Of a stretch of DNA of 64,000 nucleotides, positions 27,740-37,018 are shown piece after piece. A program made the position numbers and the translations under genes. The notes beneath the pieces were generated by a model, which was not told the DNA's origin, did no database searches, and was given only the letters and a program-made list of their open reading frames with translations. This DNA is from Affinundibacterium fentianense (lineage in GTDB: Bacteria > Pseudomonadota > Gammaproteobacteria > Burkholderiales > Burkholderiaceae_D): positions 310,001 to 374,000 of the forward strand of contig NZ_JAGSPJ010000001.1 of assembly GCF_018139545.1 (NCBI RefSeq), written 5' to 3'. Each line of letters starts with the position of its first letter. The first letter of the stretch is position 1.

Positions 27740-30424
27740 ATGAAAAACAGCTTAACTCCATCTAATTCGCATTCCAGCAATTCCGCAACGTCATCCTCCA
27801 GCAAGACGCTCAAATTAGGAAAGCCGCTCACTGCAAGCAAAATTAAAAATACAAATCTGCAGGCAGAAACGCGCACCTTCGAGACACCTGTTTTAATGCA
27901 ATCTGCTGAACTTGATACAGCCGATCTAGTCAAGACACAAGTGCAATCCGTTACGGTGGTGACGAAACGTCGCTCTCGTCTTGCATTGGTCAATTCTGGT
28001 GCAGCCAACGATCAGGACAAAAATGAAGAGTTAGAATCGACTAGCGTCGGAATTCAAGCAAAAGAAAGCGAACCGATTTCTCCTGAGGTAGAGATGGAAA
28101 AATCAGTAATGTCCGTCCAAGATATCGCGATTGATGTCAAGCCAACTGATGCAGATATCGAATTTCCGCAAAGAGATGAAGCAACGATTGCTCCACCAAC
28201 CATCAAAATTCGCAAACGAAAAATCATTGCAAAAGTCGTCGATGATGCGAATGCATTGACAAACGTGCAGGCGGCAAATCTTGAGGCAGTCAACGCGAAC
28301 GAAAGCATTACCGAGAAGTCAGTGCCAAAGGCCCGTGTCGCCAAAGCCCCGATAGCGGAAGTGCAAAGCGTCAGTTCCCCTTCAGATATTGATACCTCGG
28401 CATACGCATTTCCGACTGTGAAGGAAGCGGCACGTCGAGGCCGTAAACCATCGTCCCCACAAATCTACAACGAAGAAATTCACGCATTCAATGCGCTGGA
28501 GTCTGCGGAGTTAAAACGCGCTGCAAGAGTCAAAGCCGGCAAAACGTCAGCAGCGACCGCAAGTAAAGAACAACTCGAAGAATATCGTCAACGTCTGACA
28601 AAACTCATCCAGCTAGGTAAAGATCGTAGCTACCTAACGCATGCAGAGATCAATGACCACCTGCCGGAAAACGTCGATGATCCTGAATTAATTCAAGGAA
28701 TTATCAGCACGCTTAACGATGTCGGCATCGCAGTTTACGAACAAGCGCCAGATGCAACCATGCTCCTGCTATCGGACAATGTTGCCACTTCAGTGAGTGA
28801 TGACGATGCAGAGGCAACCGCCGCTGTTGCATTGTCAACGGTTGATTCCGACTTCGGTCGCACTACCGATCCAGTTCGCATGTACATGCGCGAAATGGGC
28901 AGTGCTGAACTTTTGACCCGTAGCGGTGAAATCGAAATTGCAAAACGCATCGAGTCTGGTTTGAAAGACATGCTACAGGCTATTTCCGCTTGCCCATCGG
29001 TAATCAAAGAAGTATTAGTGACTGCCGAAAAAGTGCGCAACGATGATGTCATCATCGACGATATTATTGATGGATTTCACGTCCCTGACAGCTTAGATAT
29101 TCCAGCGCCAACGATACTTGCCAATTCCGAAACTGATGAAGAAGAGGAAGAGGACGACGATGAAGGCGGCAGCGCGGAAAGCAGCAACACACTAAGTGCC
29201 GAACAATTGGCGCAAATGAAAGCGACAGCCTTAGAAAAATTCGAAGCGATCAAGAGCAGCTTTGATGATATGTTTGCGCAGATTGAAAAAAATGCCTATC
29301 AATCCCCGACTTACCAAGCGGCACAAGAAAATGTCGCGAAGGAGATGGAAAGCATTCGTTTTAGCGTAAAAACGACAGAAAAGTGGTGCGACATTTTGCG
29401 TAAGCAAATGACTGAACTGCGTCAAACAGAAAAGCGTATGCTCGAATTGCTGGTTGATCGTTGTGGAATGCCACGCTCATACTTCCTAAGTCATTTTATG
29501 GCCAATGCCACTAATCCTGAATGGTTAGAAAATGAGATGGAGTCGCGCGAAGCATATGGAGCGGTTCTCAAGCGCCACATTCACGCTGCGCGCGAATTGC
29601 AAGGACGTCTAATTGTGCTCGAACAAGAAGTCAAAGTCCCGCTGAGTGACTTACGAGCGATCCATAAAAAGATGATTTCTGCGGAAAAACGTACGCGCGA
29701 CGCCAAGGCGGCGATGACGGAAGCGAATTTACGTCTGGTTATTTCTATCGCAAAAAAATACATCAACCGTGGAATGCAATTCCTAGATTTAATCCAAGAA
29801 GGCAATATTGGCTTGCTGAAGGCAGTCGATAAATTCGAATATCGACGTGGATATAAATTTTCGACTTACGCGACTTGGTGGATTCGTCAGGCGATTTCTC
29901 GTGCTATTGCTGACCAAGCGAGAACAATCCGCGTGCCTGTACACATGATTGAAACGATCAATAAACTCAATCGTATCAAACGCCAATGTTTGCAGCAAAA
30001 TGGTAGCGAACCTGATCCGGCATTAATTGCCGAAAAGATGGATTTACCCGAAATCAAAGTACGCGAGATTTTAAAAATTGCGAAAGAGCCAGTCTCACTC
30101 GACGTGCCGATTGGTGACGATGGCGATTCACAATTGGGCGACTTCATCGAAGACAATGTCACGTTATCCCCGATGCAAGCAGCGATGCAGGCATCAGTTC
30201 AAGGCAAATTGAAAGAAATTCTGGATGCTTTAAGCCCGCGAGAAGCCAAAGTCTTGCGTATGCGTTTTGGTCTAGAAATGGCAAGTGATCATACACTAGA
30301 AGAAGTGGGCAATCAGTTCGACGTGACGCGCGAAAGAATTCGCCAAATCGAAGCCAAGGCGATGAAAAAATTGCGCCATCCATCGCGTTTGGAACAATTA
30401 AAAAGCCTGCTCGAAAATAACTAA
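27740..30424 (+). CDS. rpoD: Primary sigma factor RpoD (sigma-70)
   Basis: 894 residues from the ATG at 27740; a TTG 36 bases upstream in frame is less likely. The C-terminal part is canonical. Region 1.1 lies near residue 280 ([20 protein letters not shown]) and region 1.2 holds [12 protein letters not shown] non-conserved acidic loop carries [14 protein letters not shown]. Region 2 has [20 protein letters not shown] and [18 protein letters not shown]. Region 3 follows, and region 4.2 has [20 protein letters not shown]. The first 270 residues are Ser/Ala/Val-rich, low complexity and variable; this makes the protein much longer than the 613 residues of E. coli RpoD. Essential housekeeping factor. 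Confidence 0.97.
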   Translation: MKNSLTPSNSHSSNSATSSSSKTLKLGKPLTASKIKNTNLQAETRTFETPVLMQSAELDTADLVKTQVQSVTVVTKRRSRLALVNSGAANDQDKNEELESTSVGIQAKESEPISPEVEMEKSVMSVQDIAIDVKPTDADIEFPQRDEATIAPPTIKIRKRKIIAKVVDDANALTNVQAANLEAVNANESITEKSVPKARVAKAPIAEVQSVSSPSDIDTSAYAFPTVKEAARRGRKPSSPQIYNEEIHAFNALESAELKRAARVKAGKTSAATASKEQLEEYRQRLTKLIQLGKDRSYLTHAEINDHLPENVDDPELIQGIISTLNDVGIAVYEQAPDATMLLLSDNVATSVSDDDAEATAAVALSTVDSDFGRTTDPVRMYMREMGSAELLTRSGEIEIAKRIESGLKDMLQAISACPSVIKEVLVTAEKVRNDDVIIDDIIDGFHVPDSLDIPAPTILANSETDEEEEEDDDEGGSAESSNTLSAEQLAQMKATALEKFEAIKSSFDDMFAQIEKNAYQSPTYQAAQENVAKEMESIRFSVKTTEKWCDILRKQMTELRQTEKRMLELLVDRCGMPRSYFLSHFMANATNPEWLENEMESREAYGAVLKRHIHAARELQGRLIVLEQEVKVPLSDLRAIHKKMISAEKRTRDAKAAMTEANLRLVISIAKKYINRGMQFLDLIQEGNIGLLKAVDKFEYRRGYKFSTYATWWIRQAISRAIADQARTIRVPVHMIETINKLNRIKRQCLQQNGSEPDPALIAEKMDLPEIKVREILKIAKEPVSLDVPIGDDGDSQLGDFIEDNVTLSPMQAAMQASVQGKLKEILDALSPREAKVLRMRFGLEMASDHTLEEVGNQFDVTRERIRQIEAKAMKKLRHPSRLEQLKSLLENN

Positions 30425-30461
30425 TCGTGATGCACGATTGCGTTGAAGCCCTAACTTAGCT

Positions 30462-30485
30462 GCTGATCGGAACCCTCCGATCAGC
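30462..30485. terminator. Strong hairpin between convergent rpoD and NadR-like kinase gene
   Basis: GCTGATCGGA and TCCGATCAGC form a perfect 10-bp stem with the loop ACCC. There is no T-run, so it may act as an mRNA 3' end or partial terminator. Confidence 0.5.
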
Positions 30486-30523
30486 TTGCTAAATTGGTCA
30501 GCGATGAACTGCCAACATCAAGA

Positions 30524-31066
30524 TCAAGCTAAAAAATCCAATGCAAACTGCACTTGCTCCAGGCGCTCTTTCAACGAGCCAGAGACAAGCAAAAAAGGAA
30601 TGTTAGATTGATCCAAAGAATCGATCACGAGACCGTGAACGATATCGCGAATTTGCGGCGATTCTCTTTGTAACCCATCTGATTCCCAAGGAAAATCTGG
30701 TGCCGTCACGATGGTGAATGCATAATCGCTTGCGTGCGAATTGGCCAAGCTTGATAACTCTGGTGGAACCGACTTGAAGTAATGCTGACTATAGATCGCA
30801 GTCATCCACGGCGCAGTATCGCAAAACAGCCACAAGTGCGCATCAACCAGACATCGATCTTCATTTTGCCTTTGCGTTTGCGCGATCGTTAACTGCTCAT
30901 TCTCACTGGGCACTCTTTGTTTTAATTCGACAAACTCTCGTAGGTATTCTGGAATCCAGACCGTTGAATATGCTTGTGCCAGTGCTTCTGCTAATTGCGA
31001 CTTGCCCGAAGATTCGGCCCCCAATATCGCTATTTTACTAATCAAAGTTGCGTGGTCTGTCGTCAT
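30524..31066 (-). CDS. NadR-like ribosylnicotinamide kinase (AAA_28 domain)
   Basis: 180 residues from the ATG at 31066, which overlaps the pnuC stop (ATGA). The P-loop GAESSGKS (16-23), VWIPEYLREFVE, and LFCDTAPWMTAIYSQHYF match the C-terminal ribosylnicotinamide kinase domain of NadR. The NMN-adenylyltransferase domain and the HTH of E. coli NadR are absent. It phosphorylates nicotinamide riboside to NMN, trapping the vitamer imported by PnuC; this assignment rests on domain similarity plus the operon. Cytoplasmic. Confidence 0.87.
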   Translation of the reverse strand: MTTDHATLISKIAILGAESSGKSQLAEALAQAYSTVWIPEYLREFVELKQRVPSENEQLTIAQTQRQNEDRCLVDAHLWLFCDTAPWMTAIYSQHYFKSVPPELSSLANSHASDYAFTIVTAPDFPWESDGLQRESPQIRDIVHGLVIDSLDQSNIPFLLVSGSLKERLEQVQFALDFLA

Positions 31067-31668
31067 ACCATTCCCTGCTTCTTTTCCATGGCCTGCCACA
31101 CTCTGGCACCAGCAAAGGCGAGCCCGACAAAAATTGCATATAAACCGGCGGTGAGTACCAGGTTCTTATACAAATAGAGCCCGACGTATAGAATATCGAC
31201 AAGGATCCAAACGTACCAATTTTCGATCTTTTTGCGCGACAACAAAATCTGACCTAGTACACTCCCTGCTGTAAGAAAACCATCCGCTAACGGCACATCC
31301 GTATCAGTCGCAACTCGTAAAAAGACAAAGAGGCATGCGAACAAGCCAAACCAACTTAACAGAGAAAATAAAAACCCGCGTGCATCCAAACGACTAACAA
31401 CGAGTTCCTGTTGGGTGTCACTTGGCTTTAACCACTGCATCCATCCCCACAGGGAAATCAAAATAAAGCAAAACTGCAATCCACTATCACCATACAATTT
31501 CGCTTGAAAAAACACGATCCCGTAGAGACCAGAAGAGAGGATGGCAAACAACCATGCCCAGTGATTTTGACGAATGTTCAGCAAAACGGTCACGACGGAC
31601 AATACAAACGAAACGAGCTCGAGTGGGGTCGTGGTGAGATTCCAAATTAGAGTAAGTGTTTGATTCAT
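31063..31668 (-). CDS. pnuC: Nicotinamide riboside transporter PnuC
   Basis: 201 residues with seven predicted membrane segments. Family landmarks are LLNIRQNHWAWLFAILSSGLYG near the N-terminus, WGWMQWLKP in the middle, and KIENWYVWILVDILYVGLYL near the C-terminus. PnuC is a SWEET-like facilitator for nicotinamide riboside; phosphorylation by the coupled kinase drives net uptake. It is the first gene of a two-gene NAD-salvage operon, divergent from the OmpA-family gene. Confidence 0.94.
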   Translation of the reverse strand: MNQTLTLIWNLTTTPLELVSFVLSVVTVLLNIRQNHWAWLFAILSSGLYGIVFFQAKLYGDSGLQFCFILISLWGWMQWLKPSDTQQELVVSRLDARGFLFSLLSWFGLFACLFVFLRVATDTDVPLADGFLTAGSVLGQILLSRKKIENWYVWILVDILYVGLYLYKNLVLTAGLYAIFVGLAFAGARVWQAMEKKQGMV

Positions 31669-31749
31669 TATCGATGTTGACTGAAGGATTAACAGCGCGC
31701 GTAACGAATAGTAATCGAAAAAATGCGCATACTAAATGATAGAACATGA

Positions 31750-31795
31750 CAAACTTTACAAAGTTTGACTTTTTGATCATGTCATTTGATATACA
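31750..31795 (+). promoter_or_regulatory. Putative promoter and inverted repeat upstream of the OmpA-family gene
   Basis: TTGACT at 31765-31770 with GATATA (31788-31793, 17-base spacer) or TATACA (31790-31795, 19) forms a plausible sigma-70 promoter. A 7-bp inverted repeat CAAACTT (31750-31756) and AAGTTTG (31761-31767) overlaps the -35, a position suitable for a repressor. Confidence 0.45.
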
Positions 31796-31836
31796 CTTCG
31801 GTCTTTAAATTTTTTGACTGTTTTATTGAGGAATAA

Positions 31837-32862
31837 ATGAAAAAAATCGCACTCGCAATCGCGTTAATTGGCGCAACAACGACCCAAGTTCAAGCGCAAA
31901 ACCTTGAATTGAATCCGTCTTGGTATATTGCACCGAATCTTAACTACACAAATACGGATAATCGTTTTGGTTTAGATAAAGATGGTCAAGGCTTGGGACT
32001 AAAATTCGGTAAAGCCATTAACGAAAATTGGGATTTCCAAATTGGTGGAATTGCAGCACGTACGAAACAATCCGGTCGTACATTGAAACAAAATTTACTC
32101 AATGTTGATGGACTTTATTTTTTCAACCGCGAAGCAGTACGTCCCTTCTTATTGATCGGCGCCGGCGCGCAAGAAGATAAATTAAGCGGCACCAATTTGA
32201 GCAAGTCAGCAACATCCCCATTCATCGGGATCGGCGCAGGTGTTCAAGCCAATTTAACTGAACAATTGGCATTGCAAGCAGACATCCGTCGTAACAGAGC
32301 ACAGATTCAAGGCAAAGAATTTAACTTCAACCAGGCTTACACAACCTACTTTACTGTCGGCCTTAACTATTTCTTTGACAAGGTCGCTAAACCAGCTCCG
32401 GTTGTGAAAGCTGAACCTGCGCCCGCACCGGCACCGGTTGTTGAACCAACACCCGTCGCTCCGCCACCACCAGCGCCGAAGTTTGAAAAATATACCTTGT
32501 CCGCGACCGAATTATTCGCTTTTGACAGTGCTGTACTAGCTGCTGCACAACCTAAACTCGACGAAATTTCAAAATCATTGAAAGATTCACCGAGCGTCAA
32601 TAACGTGACAATTAGCGGCTTTACTGATCGCCTCGGTTCCGACAAATACAATTTAAAATTGTCTGAAAAACGTGCGAACGCAGTCCGCGACTATTTGATC
32701 AACAGCGGAATCGCGGCAAGTCGTTTGAATGCCGTTGGTAAAGGTGAATCGAATCCAGTTGTGACATGCACCAACAAAAAACGCGTAGATCTGATCAAGT
32801 GCTTAGAGCCAAATCGTCGCGTTGAAATCGAACAAATGACATTTGAACGTCGCGTAAACTAA
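31837..32862 (+). CDS. OmpA-family outer-membrane protein
   Basis: 341 residues. A signal peptide ends at about VQAQ (residue 21). An eight-stranded beta-barrel (about 25-180) ends with the aromatic TVGLNYFF. A Pro/Ala hinge (about 186-215) leads to a C-terminal peptidoglycan-binding OmpA domain with FAFDSA, ISGFTDRLGSDKYNLKLSEKRA and NRRVEIE. Two Cys late in the domain (VTCTNKK and IKCLEPN) probably form the usual disulfide. GAGGAA precedes the ATG. A major surface structural protein linking outer membrane to peptidoglycan. Followed by a strong terminator. Confidence 0.94.
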   Translation: MKKIALAIALIGATTTQVQAQNLELNPSWYIAPNLNYTNTDNRFGLDKDGQGLGLKFGKAINENWDFQIGGIAARTKQSGRTLKQNLLNVDGLYFFNREAVRPFLLIGAGAQEDKLSGTNLSKSATSPFIGIGAGVQANLTEQLALQADIRRNRAQIQGKEFNFNQAYTTYFTVGLNYFFDKVAKPAPVVKAEPAPAPAPVVEPTPVAPPPPAPKFEKYTLSATELFAFDSAVLAAAQPKLDEISKSLKDSPSVNNVTISGFTDRLGSDKYNLKLSEKRANAVRDYLINSGIAASRLNAVGKGESNPVVTCTNKKRVDLIKCLEPNRRVEIEQMTFERRVN

Positions 32863-32872
32863 CGCCACTGAC

Positions 32873-32905
32873 AAAAAAAATGCGCTCCAATGAGCGCATT
32901 TTTTA
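32873..32905. terminator. Bidirectional rho-independent terminator
   Basis: TGCGCTC and GAGCGCA pair around CAAT with an eight-A run before and six T after. It serves the OmpA-family gene and overlaps the last codons of the convergent ChaN-like gene. Confidence 0.9.
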
Positions 32906-33811
32906 TTGTGCCGCTTTCCCCTTCACTCCAGCGCAATAATCTTTCATCTCCGTGGCTTTGGTTAGCCAAGTTAAATCCGCTTTTCGTGCGATCTCTGCAT
33001 AATCGTTAATGTTGGTCTTTTCCGAAGTCACCTCGACCAGTTGAACAATAAGAATTTTAGCGTCAGGCTTTTTTTTCAACAAATGCCAAGGAGCGCCAGA
33101 ATCCAACTTGACATGTTCGCCTCCGGCAATGAGCATCGCCGCTTTAGTTTGTAGCATCGCACTCGCCATACTGGCGTCTTTCGCCAATTGTATGTGCAAC
33201 ATAGGCAATAAGGTTTCCCTACTTTGCATGCCACAATGCGACTGATGGATTTGATCTAACAGATAGTCACGCAGAGCGGAAGGAGGATGAATCGCGGTCA
33301 CAAATCGATCTTTTCCATCGAGCGCCGATTGTCCAGTTTTATATACCTCAGAGATAAACGCGCGATCGATATTTCCAGCAACCAAGGCAGAATAACCCAG
33401 CGCGGCATGAAACAAGGGACCATAACTCGCCCAATCCCAACTTCCCTTCTCAGGCCATTTTAGACCGAATCGTAGTTGATCAAGGGAATCGCGCCGGTCA
33501 CGCTCTGCGATTGCTGCTGTATGGGATTGATCCAACATTTCAAACACCACACCACCTTGCTGCACCGGAAACTCTACCCGAAACCGTTCATGAATCAACC
33601 GAAGCTCCAAAGCATGGTGGTCAGGATTGTCGTGCTTCTCTCCCACAAAAACGTATTCAGTCTTACGCACTGTGTCGAAAGCATCTTTTTCGCTCACAAT
33701 TTCATTTCGAGTATTGAGCACTGTACCAATAAGCGGATGGTCAATCGACTGCTGAAAAGCTTGTGCAGACCAGGAGATCAAGATACCGAAAATAAGAATG
33801 ACAAGGCGCAT
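32903..33811 (-). CDS. ChaN-like (TIKI-superfamily) haem-binding/uptake protein
   Basis: 302 residues with a signal peptide ending near SAQA (residue 18), so periplasmic or lipid-independent membrane-associated; there is no lipobox Cys. GEKHDNPDHH (57-66), VVFEMLDQSH and LIAGGEHVK are landmarks of the ChaN / TIKI fold. Campylobacter ChaR/ChaN-type proteins bind haem and sit in iron-regulated loci, while other members are proteases; function here is inferred only at family level. No TonB or haem genes are adjacent, although a TonB receptor occurs 20 kb away. Confidence 0.85.
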   Translation of the reverse strand: MRLVILIFGILISWSAQAFQQSIDHPLIGTVLNTRNEIVSEKDAFDTVRKTEYVFVGEKHDNPDHHALELRLIHERFRVEFPVQQGGVVFEMLDQSHTAAIAERDRRDSLDQLRFGLKWPEKGSWDWASYGPLFHAALGYSALVAGNIDRAFISEVYKTGQSALDGKDRFVTAIHPPSALRDYLLDQIHQSHCGMQSRETLLPMLHIQLAKDASMASAMLQTKAAMLIAGGEHVKLDSGAPWHLLKKKPDAKILIVQLVEVTSEKTNINDYAEIARKADLTWLTKATEMKDYCAGVKGKAAQ

Positions 33812-34071
33812 AGCAGTGCTTTCGAAAAATTGGAGCGAAAACTATATCGCGCAAGAAGCGATCCCACAAGACAATTCCAATGCTTAACGATGTATTGGCT
33901 CAGTCATTTCTTCTTGACGTCGCATTGAACGCTGTGCCTTCTTAACGTAAAAGATATGACTCGACTAGGCAAGCAACTGAAAATAGCAATAGAGCCGTTT
34001 GACTCAAGTAGGAAGTGCATTGAATTACACTGCAAGGCAAAGCGAGGGAGCGCGAAGAAGTACCATGAAGT

Positions 34072-34134
34072 GCTGCCCGGTTTCCCGGGCAGCTAAGGAT
34101 TCGCTACCTTCATACATATCGGTTGTATGTAAGG
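34072..34134 (+). other. Tandem hairpins, candidate structured RNA
   Basis: GCTGCCCGG (34072-34080) pairs with CCGGGCAGC (34085-34093) around a 4-base TTTC loop. Immediately downstream CCTTCATACA (34107-34116) pairs with TGTATG-T-AAGG (34124-34134). Neither is followed by a T-run. Strand is arbitrary. Confidence 0.4.
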
Positions 34135-35143
34135 CAGTGATAAGAAGTCTATCCGACAAATATGACCCCACTATGACAGTAGTAAGTAGTGTTGATTTAG
34201 TTGGTAGAGTTTGTTATAGAACGTCCATCTAAGGCCACTTGGGAGACGCTTAGCCATTCGAGGAAGATGGTAGACGATGTAGTCCATCTGCGGACCGACC
34301 GAAACGCACTGTGCATTGATCCGCTTCATTGATTGGTCTTGCAGTCGACTCATTGATCGCGAGCCTAAACCCAGATTAATCACTCAAACGCTCCGGCCTT
34401 GGCATGACGGTAGTTTAAGCAAAGAAAATTTCTGCATGAATAGAAAGTACACGTTTGTGATACGACTCTGATAGCAAAGGCGAAGATTTAAACATACGAG
34501 TGCGTTGCGTTATGTGCAAACTGGTATCGCAACGCCAACCACAGAAAGTTTCTTTAAATGTTCTGCGTAGGCACGTAAGCGCTCCACCTGCGCGATGACT
34601 GTGCCGCGCGTCATCGCTTTGGCGCGTGTGGCCTTTATAAACTCTTCTGATGTAAGACAAAGGCAATTCAAAATCGGTGGAACTCGTTGTGACATCGCAT
34701 GCTTTTGATTCGGCTTATCGATCCCTACAACTAGTTCACTTGGCCTTTAGGTCTTCATTGATAATAGCTATAACGATCAACAAACGCGCGACGGTGAGAC
34801 TTGGAGTCGACTAGGTAATGGTCAAGCGTCTGGTCGGAGAGAGTAATTTTTGAGTTGGGTGTCTTTGTGTTTGTTTTTTGCAACGCTAAGCCGACCACTG
34901 TCGATTTCGAAAGTGCGTTTGATTTTGAGCAAGTTGCCCAATGAAGATGGAAACCTTATTTGGTGTTTATTTAGTAACTAAGCTAAATCAACGTTGCATT
35001 TACCACTATTTTGACGTAGGTTGCTTACACCTTCTGAGTTCGTTGAGCCAAACCGCTCGGAGATTGCTTTATTCTCAGCACTGGATACTCTCTTATTCAG
35101 AAGGTCTTTTTTTATTAAATTAGTGTTATTCAAAATCCTGCGC

Positions 35144-35350
35144 ATGAAGATTGCGAGCGTACTGGCTATCAATCACACTGATTTCATCACCAATAAGCGT
35201 TTCGGGCGTTTGTCGAAAGGACTCGAAGAAATAGAAAACCTCGAACTTCTTACGACCCCTAGACAGCTAATTTTGCTAGACGTGGTTCAAGAAGTACGAG
35301 GTCACAATCAAAAGTGTATTTCAAAATTAAGCATTTGCGCAATCGAATAA
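35144..35350 (+). CDS. Possible small hypothetical protein
   Basis: 68 codons from ATG to TAA. The same frame is open upstream to about 35021. The predicted product is mixed charged/hydrophobic, without signal peptide, membrane segment or known motif, and no clear Shine-Dalgarno sequence is present. It may be a chance frame in a decayed region. It is listed because it is the longest open frame in the gene-poor stretch. Confidence 0.2.
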   Translation: MKIASVLAINHTDFITNKRFGRLSKGLEEIENLELLTTPRQLILLDVVQEVRGHNQKCISKLSICAIE

Positions 35351-35431
35351 AAAAAAGTTTTGAAGAGCATCCTCAACGCGCAAGACCGCATTAAATAAAA
35401 TCCGCCCCCTACTCGACGAAAAAAACAAGCG

Positions 35432-35476
35432 AAGAAAAACAAAAAGGGTTACAGACCGAAATCTGCAACCCTTTGT
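35432..35476 (-). terminator. Rho-independent terminator of tRNA-His
   Basis: On the minus strand AAAGGGTTGCAGA pairs with TCTGTAACCCTTT around a 6-base loop, followed by TTTTGTTTTTC. It lies 18 bases after the tRNA 3' end. Confidence 0.85.
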
Positions 35477-35493
35477 TTTTACTACGCATTCTG

Positions 35494-35570
35494 TGGGGTG
35501 GACGATGGGGCTCGAACCCACGACAACAGGAATCACAATCCTGGACTCTACCAACTGAGCTACGACCACC
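35494..35570 (-). tRNA. tRNA-His(GTG)
   Basis: 77 bases on the minus strand with encoded CCA and the extra 5' G (-1) opposite C73 that defines histidine tRNA. The anticodon loop TTGTGAT gives GTG. The D arm AGCTCAGTTGGTAGAG and T arm GTGGGTTCGAGCCCCAT are normal. Read strictly, the acceptor stem GTGGTCG / CGTCCAC has a U-U mismatch at 5-68. Confidence 0.95.
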
Positions 35571-35871
35571 ACTGAAATCACTTCACAACATTGTCATCAA
35601 GTGAGCCTCACATTATACGAGAAAATGTCCATTCAAGCAAACATTTTCAGAAATCGGAAAGTTTCACTCATGGCATCCATTTGCTTCGAGCAAAAAAATA
35701 CCCGCATCGTGATGCGGGCAAATATCCTATAGAGGACAGGATTACAATAAAACACAAACATCCTCAATATAGGTTCTTAATTTATTGCCGTCTGCAAATA
35801 TTACAAATACTTACGAATTAGATGGACCCGCTCTATTTTGCAAAAATTTTGCGCAATAAGGTCCAGCATAT
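35571..35871. other. Intergenic stretch between tRNA-His and dusA
   Basis: About 300 bases without a gene. It contains the dusA terminator (35690-35720) and must include the tRNA-His promoter on the minus strand; no clean -35/-10 pair stands out. Confidence 0.55.
35690..35720 (-). terminator. Rho-independent terminator downstream of dusA
   Basis: CCCGCATCGTGATGCGGG (35701-35718) is a 7-bp stem with a 4-base loop, followed on the minus strand by TATTTTTTTG. Confidence 0.88.
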
Positions 35872-36903
35872 TCAGACTGATTTGCTGTTTGCCACGAGTG
35901 ACAGAGCCTCTAACAGAATCGCTGGATTGCCCGATGCTAATTTTTTACTGTCCGAGAGAATTTGACGAAATCCGCGTGCGCCAACCAAACCAAAGGTCAG
36001 GCCCAACATATGGCGCGTAATACTATTCAGCTTCAATCCTTTTCCATCGTTACCAAATTGCGCTAGTTGGGACTCGATATAAGGCAACATGGCATGTAAT
36101 ACTTCTTCCCTTGATTTAGCGGCACTCAAATCTCCATAGTAACGTGCATCGAAAATGCTCATCAAATAGGGATTGTGGTAGGCCTCCCGCCCCAACATCA
36201 CACCATCGACGTGCGACAAATGTTCATCGATTTCTGGAATGGTTTTAATTCCACCGTTCACAATAATTTCTAAAGCTGGAAAATCCTTCTTTAAGCGATA
36301 AGCATAGTCGTATTTAAGGGGAGGGATTTCGCGGTTTTCTTTGGGTGACAATCCCTTCAGTATCGCGTTACGTGCGTGAACAATAAACACATTACATCCC
36401 GCTTGGGCAATTTGCCCAACAAAATCACGCACGAAATCATAAGATTCCACATCATCAATTCCGATTCGATGCTTGACTGTCACATCAATTTCCACGGCAT
36501 CACGCATTGCCTTCACGCAGTCAGCAACCAATTGCGGTTCTGCCATCAAACAGGCGCCAAACGCCCCTTTTTGTACGCGTTCGGAGGGACAGCCGCAATT
36601 CAAGTTAATTTCGTCGTAACCCCATTCTTCACCACGCTTTGCTGCTATCGCGAGATCTTTAGGCTCGCTTCCTCCCAATTGCAACGCGACTGGATGTTCC
36701 TCTTGATTGAAATCCAGATGGCGCCCAAGGTCGCCATGAATAATGGCCCCCGTGGTGACCATTTCGGTATACAACCATGTGTGTTTTGTAATTTGTCGAT
36801 GGAATAAACGACAATGACGATCGGTCCAATCCATCATTGGGGCAACGGACAGGCGGCGAGAAGGTGTTACAGTAGAATTCACGGTCAAATTACGATAGCT
36901 CAA
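35872..36903 (-). CDS. dusA: tRNA-dihydrouridine(20/20a) synthase DusA
   Basis: 343-residue TIM-barrel flavoenzyme that reduces U20/U20a of tRNA with FMN and NADPH. The N-terminal LSVAPMMDWTDRHCR is the Dus signature. The catalytic Cys is C118 in GAFGACLM, after NLNCGCPSERV. MLGREAYHNPYL and the helical C-terminal domain follow the DusA pattern rather than DusB/C. It is followed by its own terminator and then tRNA-His, a substrate-class gene. Confidence 0.96.
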   Translation of the reverse strand: MSYRNLTVNSTVTPSRRLSVAPMMDWTDRHCRLFHRQITKHTWLYTEMVTTGAIIHGDLGRHLDFNQEEHPVALQLGGSEPKDLAIAAKRGEEWGYDEINLNCGCPSERVQKGAFGACLMAEPQLVADCVKAMRDAVEIDVTVKHRIGIDDVESYDFVRDFVGQIAQAGCNVFIVHARNAILKGLSPKENREIPPLKYDYAYRLKKDFPALEIIVNGGIKTIPEIDEHLSHVDGVMLGREAYHNPYLMSIFDARYYGDLSAAKSREEVLHAMLPYIESQLAQFGNDGKGLKLNSITRHMLGLTFGLVGARGFRQILSDSKKLASGNPAILLEALSLVANSKSV

Positions 36904-37018
36904 ACATCCTCTATTGTAACCTTAGTCGCGCTCCAACGCCGAAACGCCAACATATTGCAAATCAATCATCAGGCGAATGTTGATTTTTCCTATCCATTTT
37001 TGAAGTACTTTTCCTGGC

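Larger units (their letters stand above)
33812..35493. other. Gene-poor 1.7 kb stretch with RNA-like hairpins
   Basis: No frame resembling a known protein. The only frames of note are 34510-34695 (-, 61 codons) and 35144-35350 (+, 68 codons), neither recognised and both lacking clear ribosome-binding sites. Hairpins at 34072-34093 and 34107-34134, an 8-base direct repeat GTCCATCT (34223 and 34282) complementary to AGATGG between the copies (34265), and many interrupted frames suggest either a structured RNA or a decayed island. Confidence 0.5.

Noticed and set aside
34510-34695. 61-codon minus-strand frame in the gene-poor stretch
   Set aside because: No recognised domain, no ribosome-binding site and no conserved neighbours; could be a remnant but cannot be supported.
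35327-35581. 84-codon minus-strand frame with VAQLVES..VVGSSP
   Set aside because: It translates the tRNA-His gene itself; another familiar tRNA-derived artefact.
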